A DNA stretch of 64,000 nt from Argentina anserina (Eukaryota; Streptophyta; Magnoliopsida; Rosales; Rosaceae), in the NCBI RefSeq assembly GCF_933775445.1, contig NC_065873.1, positions 29,574,001-29,638,000 on the forward strand, written 5' to 3'. Numbering within the stretch: the first letter of the stretch is position 1; every line of letters begins with the position of its first letter. The notes beneath the pieces were generated by a model that saw nothing but the letters and a program-made list of their open reading frames with translations, was not told where the DNA came from and made no database searches. This document shows positions 23,001 through 33,762 of the stretch, piece by piece. The position numbers were made by a program, and so were the translations under genes.

Positions 23001-23976
23001 ACAAGCATGTGGAGTGTATGCCGTTGCAAAAAGGCATAGCATGTGTGTACGGAAACAACACCTCCACTTATAGCCACTGTTGTTTCATGGTAGATTTTGG
23101 ATATTATCAAATTTTGGATATGACGATGAATCTTAACATCAAAAGTTATAATATGAGATGTCAGTCCCACGAGATAGCTCTTGTTGACTTGACAAATGCA
23201 TTATGAATATACATTTTCAACAGTTCTGTTTGGATATCTAGTTTCAAGTTTCCAACACTTTCCCAGTCTTTTCCTTCTGAACACAATTGACTTGGGGGAT
23301 TTTGTAGGAATGGTGGACTTACGTGTGCATGGGACCATCTGACCCCCATCCCAACTGGCACCTTGGGATGCGAGGTACACAACATCGAGCTGTAATGTGG
23401 CGTGTGTGGAAAGAAGGTGGAACAGGTTTCTTATACTGGGGTGCCAATTGCTATGAGAAGGCAACTGTTCCTAGTGCAGAGGTATATTTGTTGGCATCCA
23501 GATATTCATTGGTTAATGAAACCGTTTACATTTTACTGAAGTAGAATGTGCCTGAGCAGATAAGATTTAGGCGTGGTCTCCCCCCTGGAGATGGAGTTTT
23601 GTTCTACCCTGGTAAGGTGTTCTCATCATCAAATGAACCTGTTGCTTCAGTCAGACTAGAGCGCATCCTTAGTGGATTACAGGTCAGGGAAACATAAAGG
23701 CGATTTTATTTGTTCGTTTATCACTTGATTCCTCTTTGAATTCCCTTCCCAAGAAAAGGCGATTTTTATTTGTAATTTATTGTTGATTTGTCATATCTGT
23801 GGGTTCTTTATCAGGACATAGAATATCTCAGACTCTATGCTTCAAGATATGGTAGAGACGAAGGGCTTGCTCTACTTGAGAAGACGGGGTTGTACTTGGG
23901 TCCTGAGCGGTACACGCATGAGCATTTGCCAGTTGATCTAATGCGGGGTGAGATCTTTAATGCATGTCGGTCTTGA
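18284..23976 (+). CDS. DUF4091 protein, glycoside-hydrolase-123-like
   Basis: Sixteen exons close in phase to 651 residues: 18284-18296, 19089-19300, 19574-19710, 19792-19902, 20023-20124, 20286-20394, 20485-20688, 20928-21096, 21194-21275, 21364-21457, 21715-21811, 22004-22097, 22554-22626, 23308-23481, 23560-23682, 23815-23976. The N-terminal half is beta-rich (NLLAARNERESIQVAM, TTAVWVSIDVP). The C-terminal half has the DUF4091 barrel text: WYEALDQHFKWLLQYRISPY, HWKKAYFYLWDEP, GTGFLYWGANCY, SVRLERILSGLQDIEYLRLY. The Asp410-Glu411 pair in YLWDEP matches the acidic pair used by GH123 N-acetyl-hexosaminidases in substrate-assisted catalysis, so glycosidase activity is plausible but unproven in plants. 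The first coding exon has only 13 bases (MNDS plus one base). No signal peptide is visible. Confidence 0.88.
19984..20020 (+). repeat. CT microsatellite at a splice acceptor
   Basis: About 18 CT units run directly into the acceptor of exon 5 of the DUF4091 gene (CTCTCC-AG at 20022), so the microsatellite is the pyrimidine tract of that intron. Confidence 0.85.
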
Positions 23977-25648
23977 GAGAAGGCTATACGCATGAGGCCA
24001 AAGGACATAGTGTACAGGAATGGATCTTTAAGAATGCTAAAACTTAGAAACCAACACTGTTACATACCTCATAGAACAATTGCAGATCATGATAGACGGT
24101 TCATTCTCCGCTCATTGTGCACTTTCCTCATCTGAACAGAGATCCAGATCTTCCTTTTCCAGCTGAGGGGAACCCTAGAATTTACTTGGTGGATGAAATT
24201 TACTACCCGACTAGATCTCAGAGTTACTTGTAGTTGTCACTACTGTAATAGACATGTAGCTTTTTGCCATATCCAACTGGCTTAGCATTTAGCATTCCTT
24301 ACTTTCAGCAGCGTTTGTGGCATATCCTTACTCTGGACCCCGTTATACGTTGTAAATTTCGTCAGAGTCTCGGAGTTTTAATCTTTCTGATAGTGGTTTC
24401 TAGCCCCGAGTGGTTCCGTAGTTTAACTCTTTACTGTTGCCAACAACACGACACTACCTATTCATGAAATCTGAGTAAGCTTGCCTCAAGTTGGCTGCAA
24501 AGCTACTTGGCCCCTACAGGGTGGTTTCGCCTGAATACTCTAGGATACAGGTCGGATATGCCGGAATATGGGAAGATAGGTCCGACCACAATGGATATTA
24601 TGGATTAGCACAAGTAGGGTGTAGGGAGTGTACAGACCCAAAAAAAAAAGGGAAAAAAGGGTGTAGGGAGTGTAGATATGGGATCTATAGAGCCCATAAC
24701 ACTGTGGGTATTCAGTATTGATAGGAAGAGGGGCATACAATGGATTCAAACACGTTCTCAAATCCCTGCAATCTTCTTTTTCGTATCATTGCTTCTTTGG
24801 TTCTTTTCCGTTGATTAAATTAGTAGGCTATCGACTCGTGCATTCACAAAGGAGCCAGTATCGAGCCCCACAGACCCCCAAAAAAAAAAACCCGCTAAAG
24901 CAAAGCAAAGCAAAGGAGAAAATGAAAAGGGGGCCAAGTGAAAATGGAGATTCAATGTGGACCTTTTGCAGCACATATTGGAATCAGAAAAGTAACCAAA
25001 AGATAATCAACTTAGTGATGATTGCTTGTTGTTGGTTGAACTATGCATCTCAATTTTTCTTTTTGATATAATGAAACCTCCTTGCTACCTTACAGCTGTA
25101 TATATTTTGCATTCTTAATTTTAATCTCTAGTACTATAATTAGAAGCGTATAACAGTTTTCTTAAAATTTTAAAATCTCTAAAATGATCATGTTAAAGAT
25201 AAAAAATAAAGAGAACAATTATTATGTGGGAGAAATAATATGATAAATATACAAATTAAAGTAAAGTAAAATTAAGAAAAAAAAAACGTAGGAAAAGTAT
25301 GAGATATCTTAAAATTAAGTGAAGATTATTGATAGTAAAAAGTAGATAAATCAATACTAACTATTTTTTATGAAGTAATTATGTAACGTAAAAATTTACA
25401 CGAGTATATATTAGTTCTAATAACTGTAAGAAAGTCCATAGTAACCAACTTCGATAAACAGTGTAACAAAATTATAGATAACGAAATGGACAAAAACTCT
25501 CATATCCACACCTATTAGTGTTCTAATTAGCCAGGGCGAATAATCCATGCGGCACAGCGCCTACAATAAATACATTCCCAGATTGCAGTTTTAAACATAT
25601 ATATATAAAAGATAGTTTAGTTTGAATTTGAAATAGGTGGAATTGATC
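23977..25648. other. 3' flank and intergenic DNA, no gene seen
   Basis: The first few hundred bases are probably 3' UTR of the DUF4091 gene. Beyond about 24500 the DNA holds A-rich runs, a small tandem of CAAAG near 24900, and increasingly AT-rich sequence. Open frames here have no recognisable domain. Confidence 0.4.
24616..24674. repeat. 17-bp direct repeat flanking an A-rich 25-bp insert
   Basis: AGGGTGTAGGGAGTGTA occurs at 24616-24632 and 24658-24674. Between them lies a 25-bp stretch starting CAGACCC and ending in A runs. The arrangement resembles the target duplication and A tail of a severely 5'-truncated retroposon. Confidence 0.5.
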
Positions 25649-26164
25649 AACATTATAGGGTAAAAGCCTCCTATGGTACCTGATGTATGACTACTTTGAC
25701 AATTTGGTACATGATCTATGAAAATAGACAATTTGGTACATGAAGTTCTCATTTGTATTTCATTTTGGTACTTATGTCAATTTTGATAATATTTTCAGAG
25801 TTATTTTCGTAATTCTAGTTATAAACTCATTAAAACCACACTTAAATTCATTTTAATCTATTTGATGGTAGTTTTGTTATAATTATACTAGTATTCTATA
25901 TTTATATATATGCGTAATGGATGTGGATGACATATATTTTGGAGATAAATAAGAGACAACTTGGTGATGATATGAAATTATGAAGCAAAATATAAAATTA
26001 AGGAATTAATGACTAAAATGACGAATATAACCCTAAAATTATGATTAAAAGTAATAAAAGAGAATATAAAAGAGAACTTCATGTAATTAATTATTTGTTT
26101 TCATAAATTATGTACTAAATTATCCCAATAACCAACACCAGAGAATAATTTACCCAACATTATA
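25649..26164. mobile_element. Mutator-type MITE, 9-bp target duplication
   Basis: Element body 25658-26155 (498 bp). The left end starts GGGTAAAAG and the right end, reversed, starts GGGTAAATT. Inner arms also pair, for example GACAATTTGGTACATGATC with GATAATTTAGTACATAATT, and TACATGAAGTTCTC is present in both. The arms are about 120 bp and diverged. The direct repeat AACATTATA abuts both ends (25649-25657 and 26156-26164); nine bases is the Mutator-superfamily duplication size. There is no transposase frame, so the element is non-autonomous. Confidence 0.75.
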
Positions 26165-27094
26165 TGAATTGATCAACATTATTTGTTTGCTTTATCATTC
26201 CGGTTCAGCTAATAATCATTTCAAGTTTTAACAAAGTCTTCGTTGCAGCATCTTTGTGGACTCTGTTTCCCGTCACATCTAGGTTTCCTTCTCAATTAGT
26301 CTAGAAGAAAAGCAAAACTCTCATCCAACACTCAAACCACCCTTTTCCCCTCCCACAACAGTAAAAATACACCGGTGAAGTTTCCCGCCTCTAGTTTTTT
26401 ATTGGCTAAACCCTATGGACTGTGCTCTGCCAATGGGCGTGCTTTATCTAAATTTGCATACTATATACCTAATATACAAAAGTAAATGACTCACTTACCT
26501 TTTATGGCATCATAATTTACTTCTTAAGTCAAAAACGCATGGATAAGTGATTTCCTAAACACAATCATTCCAATTTTGATATCATTGGTTGGTGAATTAT
26601 CATGCGTTAAGTTGGGTTGAAAAACTGATCTGTTTCTGCTCATGATCCTGTGTAAAAACTTCTTTATTTGGTAACTTATAACCACTATATTATATACAAA
26701 TTTATACTTAGTTTGATTTGAGTTAGCATTATACTTCAATTTTCAACACAAGTTTGCATGGAATCACTAAATAATTGAACATAATTTTGTTAGATTTGAG
26801 TCCCAAGTGAGCTTGATTTGGGTCAGAGCTGGGTTTACACTGAAACAAAAAGAACCAAACGCAATCAAACTAATAATAAGAGGTGGTTTAGTCCGCCTTA
26901 GGCCTTAGCGCCTGAATCAAAAGGCCTATTCACTTAAGCCAAATATAATACAACGCTAATGTTTGACTGACTCAGTCTGCACTTTGCAACAAACTTTCTT
27001 TGGTATTTGGCCTAGTTCTGAGTCCTGACTGCATTGTTTTCTTCCTAAATTGGCTTTAACATAAATAAATGAAACGGAGCTAGCTTTTAATAAC
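26165..27094. other. intergenic DNA, no gene seen
   Basis: A second copy of GAATTGATCAACATTAT follows directly after the Mutator-type element; the pre-insertion site was therefore already a short tandem repeat. The rest is unremarkable AT-rich DNA without a supportable gene. Confidence 0.4.
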
Positions 27095-27854
27095 ATATTA
27101 GGTGGAAGCAAATCACCTGTGCCCAATTTCTCTATGCCAAATCTGTGTCATCAATAGAAATTCGACACGTGGAATTCCACTAAACTTAAACCAAACAAAA
27201 CTCTAACTCTGTTAAACCCAGCATTCAACGCCTTTTCTTCTTCTTTTGATCTCCAGCCATGAAAGCACTGACCTCAAATCTATATTTTGGGCTTGGCGAT
27301 TCAATCTTTTATAGATCTTTATATTCACCTTCTTCCTTTTCAATTCATCATCTACTGTACATCTTTCATGTTCTTGCCTTCTGAATATTAGATGACCCCT
27401 CCTTGGATCCACGACATGTGTTATCCATGAAACAATCACAATTCCCCTCAAGAGTCGAGACTTATTCACACACTTTCCCTCGACTGGTTTCCAACAATTC
27501 ACAATGTAATACATAATCCATGACCTTTGTCTATAAACAACCAAATCTTGCTCTTGGCCAGCTAGGGTCGGGGCTCATTTGAGGAAAGCTTGATCAATGC
27601 CAGAAAATCAGATCTGATTTCCTGAAATGGGTTGAGAAACCGGATCGAATTTCATCTTCGGAGAAGGAAGAAGGAAAGGTAGAGTAATCGTCGTTCTTGT
27701 GCAAAAACTAAAGATAATAAAAAGCTAACGGAGTTAAACTTCGGTTGGGTTTGTCAGTATGTGTTAAGTAGAAGTCCCCCGTGTCGAATCTCGATTGAAG
27801 GCACATGTTTGGTACAGGGGAACTAGGCACAGGTGATGTGCTCCCATATTAGGT
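27095..27854. mobile_element. Mutator-like element with long inverted repeats and 9-bp target duplication
   Basis: Element body 27104-27845 (742 bp). The left end GGAAGCAAATCACCTGTGCC and the reversed right end GGGAGCACATCACCTGTGCC match at 18 of 20 bases. Pairing continues, with more divergence, for about 115-120 bp (left arm to about 27216, right arm from about 27724). The direct repeat ATATTAGGT abuts both ends (27095-27103 and 27846-27854). The interior, about 500 bp, contains a 110-codon open frame on the minus strand (27544..27212) with no recognised domain and no transposase. It could be a captured host fragment (Pack-MULE) or filler. Confidence 0.85.
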
Positions 27855-29900
27855 GGGCTTCAGTTCTGAAATTATATATCAATAAGGACTCAAAAGAAAA
27901 TCTTCTTAAATTCAATAGTAATTAATTATGACAAAGTCACAAAACTGTATTAATTGGGAAAATCTGGGTTGAAAAAATAGTTATATCATGCAACTTGTTG
28001 CTTAATAAAATATATTTGTCTTAAAATATCCTCACAACAGGGTTCAGATAATTTGTGTCATTATGGGTGGAAGGAAATTATTAATCACTGGCGTGACTAC
28101 TTGTCGAAGTATTAAACAAATGGGGTGCTCTGCATCTGGACCGTCCACGTCATCATATGATAATGGGTCCCATGTGTTGTCCACGGCCCGCAGGCAGTCC
28201 ACTCTCTGTGTCTGAAAATCAATATTGAGAGTGGAAGGTCCGATATGCCCCTGCCCGGAGCATCATTTCTACTTTTGAAAAAAGATGGTGGCCTATTTCG
28301 GGACTTAGGGTCTACCCGAAAAGACAAAAAGGGTCTTTTTTGGCAACACAAAGCTGATTATGTATCAAAATGCGATTTCCAATTTTTCCATATGCCCATG
28401 TCCAACCAGACTTGACTCACTTGAGTAGGATGGCCGTGCGCTGAAACTCTTATTAGTTAAGATTCATAAGCAGATAATATCAGACGTACACCCAAAAACA
28501 TTGCTTGAAAATGTCACAAAAATGTCTTAGAGCGATAAAATCGACCAATTTTTATGACCCGACCGTCTTACAAAATAAACGAACACATAAAATGAATATA
28601 TCGTAATCTTCTTCCTAACAGTGCATCGTCTCCTCACATCGAACACATAAAACCATAGAGGAGAACACATAAAACGAACACATATGCCCAAATTCATACT
28701 GATAGAATATGAGTAGAAGATCATGAGAAGAGAATTGCAACTCATATTGAACCATAGAGGAGATCAAGATCATGATGCTTAGCACAATGGAGGCGCAATG
28801 CATGATACAAAGAGCTCTCAATAGTGGCAGACTGGAGCACGTGCACGTAAGGTGGGCAAGCACCTAATCAGCCACGAGGGGGCAGCAGTGACATTTGGCA
28901 GGCATTGGTAGTGTACCAGTACACACTGTTTGATAGTGATGGACAGATGAGTATAGACGACCATAGAGCCCAAAAGACCAGAGCAGGCCATGGGTTTGAA
29001 AATAAGAAAATTACTAAACACAGGGCTTCGCCCTTGGCAGTGAAAAACAAACACAATCGTGCTCGGCTACGCAGTAATTTTTGGAATAGAAAGAGGAATG
29101 ATGCCCTTATCGGGATAGCATCACCAAACCAGACAAAAGTTTGAAGACTAATCACAACAAAGCCACTGATATGGACAAGAGCGTCCAATTTGTCCACATT
29201 AGCTTCCTCGTCCTTATCGGTTCCGAACTTCCGATGGCATTGTTATCAGGTCCGATCCTCTCTCTTTTTGGGAAATGAAAACTGATTACTCGTTAAGTTA
29301 ACCCGTTTTATATTAGGGAGGTATCAACAAGTTGGATTAGTAAACACTACCACCTAAATATAAATGTCTGATAGGGCAAAAGTTCTTCTCGACCAACACA
29401 TGAACATATATAATTGAAACAAATAGCGATAATCAATTGTCGTAGGCACGTAAGATTCAGTTAGTTAGACGTACGCCAATCTCTCATACAAATAGAATTA
29501 TCCTATACATATAAAAATTCACTTCTCTACATAGTTATTTGATAAACGAAACGTGTTATTATATGTAATAATTTGTGCTTCAAACAACTTGCATGACATA
29601 AGTGTACATTCAAGCTGGTGTGGAACTCGTTATGGGGAATTACTGTCTTGTTAGTGGAGAATTAAGCAAATGCACAATGTCTTAAGGTAACTAATAGAAG
29701 AATAGAAGAACCTTTGTCCTACGCAAAAAGACAAGCACCGCCTAGTCCGAGTTCCTCCGACACATATCATCTACCCGGTACTCGCGACACGTGGATGCCA
29801 GATCTACTCTGGCAGCAATGAGTTCAGACTTGGCTCATTTGAGCTCACCTATCTTGTCACCTGACCCAGGTTACTCAACTTCGACCTCACTCCTTAACCA
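27855..29900. other. intergenic DNA, no gene seen
   Basis: Two kilobases with no supported gene. GAACACATAAAA recurs several times near 28570-28680, a loose local repeat, and CATAGAGGAGA occurs twice between 28655 and 28765. Neither is tied to a known element. Confidence 0.4.
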
Positions 29901-30305
29901 CGGTTAACTTCCGCCGCTTTAACCATTTCTAATTTCTCTCACTCCGTTCAAATGTCTCTGACTCTCTCTACTGTAACTCACCCACTCTCTCTCTCTATAT
30001 TAAGTTTTCATTTTCCAGATATGGAACGGCCGCCTCTACCTCCTCGATAACTGAGTCGACTCGGTTTGCCCTCCTTTGGTTATCGTGAAGACTCCACCGA
30101 GCTCTGAATTAAATCCCAGCAATATTTCAGTCGGTGTTCTCGGGATAACCTCATTTCCCGGTTTAACCAGTCTAGAAATTAGTCTTTGTTGTTGTTTTCC
30201 CAAAGCCACTGCCAGCAAGAAGCTAGATTTGTCTTTAATATAATCATCAAACAGCATAGATAGAACAAACGTACTTGTTCTCTTTTGAGATTGAAAGCTA
30301 CCAAA
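29901..30305 (+). promoter_or_regulatory. promoter and 5' UTR of the INDETERMINATE-domain gene
   Basis: Pyrimidine-rich DNA with CTCTCTCTCTATAT near 29988 precedes the ATG at 30306. The CT-rich tract followed by a TATAT stretch fits a plant core promoter with a Y-patch; the transcription start is not determined. Confidence 0.4.
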
Positions 30306-32851
30306 ATGGGTGACCTTGACAACTCTTCATCCCTAGTTGATTCTACCGCTTCAGGCGATGCTACCTTTTCTGAGCCTCCGGCCAAGAAGAAGAGGAATCT
30401 TCCCGGAATGCCAGGTATAAGATTATCTAACTTTTGATGTTGGCTCTTATAACTGTTCGTATATTCTTATTGATTAATCTTGTTTCAGATCCTGAAGCGG
30501 AGGTCATCGCTCTGTCGCCGACAACTCTGATGGCGACCAACCGTTTTGTGTGCGAGATCTGCAACAAAGGGTTCCAGCGCGACCAGAACCTCCAGCTCCA
30601 CCGGCGAGGCCACAACCTGCCGTGGAAGCTGAAGCAGCGAACCACGACTGAGGTCAGGAAGCGGGTTTACGTCTGCCCCGAGACGTCGTGCGTGCACCAC
30701 AACCCAACCCGAGCCCTCGGCGATCTAACCGGGATCAAGAAGCACTTCTGCAGAAAGCACGGCGAGAAGAAGTGGAAGTGCGAGCGGTGCTCCAAGAAGT
30801 ACGCGGTGCAGTCTGATTGGAAGGCTCACATGAAGACCTGTGGAACCAGAGAGTACAAATGTGACTGTGGAACTTTGTTCGCTAGGTAAAGCTTCCCCCA
30901 TTGATTTTCTTTACCATTTCTATGGGTTTTGGTTTCATCGGTTTGTTTTCATGTTTTCCCAAGAAACTCCGTAAAAAGCTTCCGTTTTACTTTTATGAAA
31001 TTTCTCGGAAAACGCTGTGAGCTAATCTTGTCGGTTTGTTTTTGAAGGAGGGATAGCTTCATAACGCACAGGGCTTTCTGTGACGCCTTGGCCGAGGAGA
31101 GTGCCAAGAACCAAACCCTAGGAGGCTCGCAGCAGCTGGGAAATCCTAATCCAAACCCGGATGCCGGAAAGGCGGTTCTGGTGGCGTCGCCGCCTCTGCC
31201 GCCTCTCACACCTTCCAATAATGTGGTTTCTCCAGCTCTATCCATTCAAAGCTCAGGTAACATCCGTTCTCAAAAAAAAAAAACTCAGGTAACATCATTT
31301 AATAGTCCAGTCAATAAATGCGGTTTATATGATTGGAAGATGATCACATTTACGTAGCTCTCTTCAAACCTATCCATGGAGATGATATGTATAATGACTA
31401 GCAGAGCAAGTACCTTAACATCTTTTAATGGTCTCTTTAAGAGAAAAATTCTCATGTAATTATATTAGCTTCAAAGACATCAATTTTTCATCTTGGTTTG
31501 GTTTTGATTCAAATAAACTGCTCAGTGGCCACCATAAGTTTGTGTCGTTTATATCATGCTGTGTTTCTCATCGAAGAAAGCAACTTCCACTACTCTCAGA
31601 ATAGTAGGATTAAAAAAAGAGTTGTGCAACTTTCACTCCCAGAATAGGTATGGACCATATATGGTTCTAAATAGAGAAGAGAGAGATAGACAGAGTAGTT
31701 GTCGACGGGCGCTGGAAATTAGTAGTCTAATTAGATCGATGCACGGTTGATATGGGAGCTCAAGAATCGAAGGATGGTTTAAAAAGTGGGAAAAAAGTTC
31801 TGAGAGAAAGGACGCCATTATTTTTGCCCGTATAGCTCTCTCTCTCCTTTCTCATAAAGTTTAAAGCTTTCGAGTTTGAGTTGTTTCCCAGATGACTTGG
31901 CATACATGTTAAAAGGATATTCATCTCTGCACTTTTCTTGCTCATTTACTTCTGTTTTTGCTTTCACTAATTTTCTGTTTAGTTACGGAGATTCTTGCTA
32001 GTGCTTTAGTTGATTTAACAAGTTATGGTCTCATTACAGAATTCCCAGCTGAAAACCCAGTAAGACTGTCGCCACCACCGGCGGCAACTACATGCTTAAC
32101 GAGTATCGCCACGGCGATTAGCACCACCGCCACCACCACCACCACTTCAACTGGAAATTGCAGCAACACTTGTACTAGTGTATTTGCTAGTATATTTGCT
32201 CCTTCCAGTACCACCTCACAGACACCAGCAGCTGCTAACTCCGCGTACAGTTCGGCAATCCCATCAGTCATGGAACCAACGTCTCTCTCACTGTCCACTT
32301 CTCTGTACCTATCCAACAATGGCTCCTCGCTCTTCCCAGCAACCGATCACCAAGGCCAACACCAGTATGTAGCTTCTCCTCAGGCCCCAGCCATGTCCGC
32401 CACCGCGTTGCTCCAAAAGGCAGCCCAAATGGGGCCAGCTGCAACAAGTGGGTCTTTTCTTCATGGCTTTGGCTTGGCCACGTCGTCATCGCCGCCCCAG
32501 GCGCAGGATAACACTGCCTCTTTGCAGTGGAGCAACAACAGAGGTGGTAGTGCCGCCGCCACAGTGGCAGCTGGGCTTGGAGCAGCAAATTCTGCCCTAT
32601 TGACTGATCTCATGATGGGCCCTCCTTTGCCGTTTGGGAGTCATCATCAGCCCATGACCCGTGACCTTCTTGGGCTGGGCATAGGTGCTAACGGCGACGG
32701 CAGCAGTGCTTCGTCGGCCGGAATTGATGCTTTGCTCAATTCATTCGGAGGTGGCGGAGGTTATGCTGCGTATGCAAGGGGAGAAGAGTCGTCATGGGAT
32801 GGTGCGCAAGATATGAAGCCTAATGCTTCTAATGGTCCGACATTGCTCTAA
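30306..32851 (+). CDS. INDETERMINATE-domain C2H2 zinc-finger transcription factor
   Basis: IDD proteins are plant nuclear DNA-binding factors that act with GRAS proteins (SCARECROW, SHORT-ROOT, DELLA) in patterning and gibberellin response. Four exons close in phase to 508 residues: 30306-30414, 30489-30885, 31048-31256, 32040-32851. A basic signal KKKR sits at 27-30. The INDETERMINATE domain follows: finger 1 at 58-78 (CEIC..H..H), finger 2 at 99-127 (CPETSC..H..H), finger 3 at 134-154 (CERC..H..C) and finger 4 at 161-180 (CDC..H..C), joined by the typical linker NLPWKLKQR. The C-terminal half is Ser/Thr/Ala-rich and carries the conserved family motifs [10 protein letters not shown] and TRDLLGLG, the latter an interaction or repression motif. 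It resembles the IDD4/5/7 group, but I cannot assign the orthologue. Confidence 0.93.
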
Positions 32852-33762
32852 GTCGAGAGTCGAGACACATATATTAGTTCGTTCATCTCAGATCAATCAA
32901 AGAGCGAGCTTCGGTATCTTGTTTTCCGACAGATGATGCTTTTATGTTGTTGCAAAAGGTCTTCCCTAGGCAAAATTGGATCGATTCAAGTCCGGGAAAG
33001 CTGTGTATAGGGCATAATGTACGAAGTAGCATAGCTTTAGCAAGCGCATCACAGTTTAGCTTAGGGTAAAAATGTAAGTGAAACTTGGATCTAGCTATTA
33101 GTACTTTTGGTTACACTGGTACAACCAGTTCAACTACGTACGCAAGAGTGAGTGGTGATCCTTGTAATGTTGTTGGCAGTGTCAGTCTGATTAAATACAC
33201 CACGTCCTTGCCAATCAATGTTCACATGGCCGGACAAGGAAGCGGTCAATGATATCGATTAGCAGGTACGGTGGTCAAATGGGTAACGGAGCTTGACAGT
33301 GTTTATATATGTGTGGGTTTTGGTGTCAGCAGTGATGCAGTTGCCAGCAAATGTGTATTCAATTTCGAAGAACGAGTTGGGCGTAGATGGAAGCTATGCA
33401 TTTGTTGCTTCCCCACTCTGATGGGTCCTTTGGGTTTTAATTTCTCGTGGCCGCGGTGGGGCTGAGCTGAACGGCTGTGCCTGCTACCAGTTCCCCGCCG
33501 GCCCTCGATCTCCCATCTTAGGCTGCTTCTCGACGATACTGCCAGTTGGTCCGATCGATCAATGTCGATCTAAAATTAGTAAAATATCTAGAAAGATCAG
33601 GATTAGCCATTTGGGCACATTATTTTGACACGGATCTTTCAGCAGAACGTAGACTTGGGGACGAGTCTCATACCATGCAATTGTCTGATGTCGCCTCTAA
33701 TTAGTGTGTTATTTTAAGATATGTAATAAGATATCTGCTATACATGTGTATTATTTATGTAT
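32852..33762. other. 3' flank of the IDD gene
   Basis: Probably contains the IDD 3' UTR. A 64-codon open frame at 33271-33465 has no domain and no splice partners. Nothing else is seen. Confidence 0.4.

Noticed and set aside
24491..24721. 76-codon open frame resembling a polyprotein tail
   Set aside because: Similarity to retroelement text was only a few residues, and the frame spans the A-rich 17-bp-repeat insertion.
27212..27544. 110-codon minus-strand open frame in the Mutator-like element
   Set aside because: No domain, no transposase motif and no splice partners; it runs into the inverted arm.
28112..29197. Cluster of 70-110 codon frames on the minus strand
   Set aside because: Overlapping frames with no codon bias, domain or splice logic; treated as intergenic.
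33271..33465. 64-codon frame downstream of the IDD gene
   Set aside because: No recognisable domain and it falls in the probable 3' flank.
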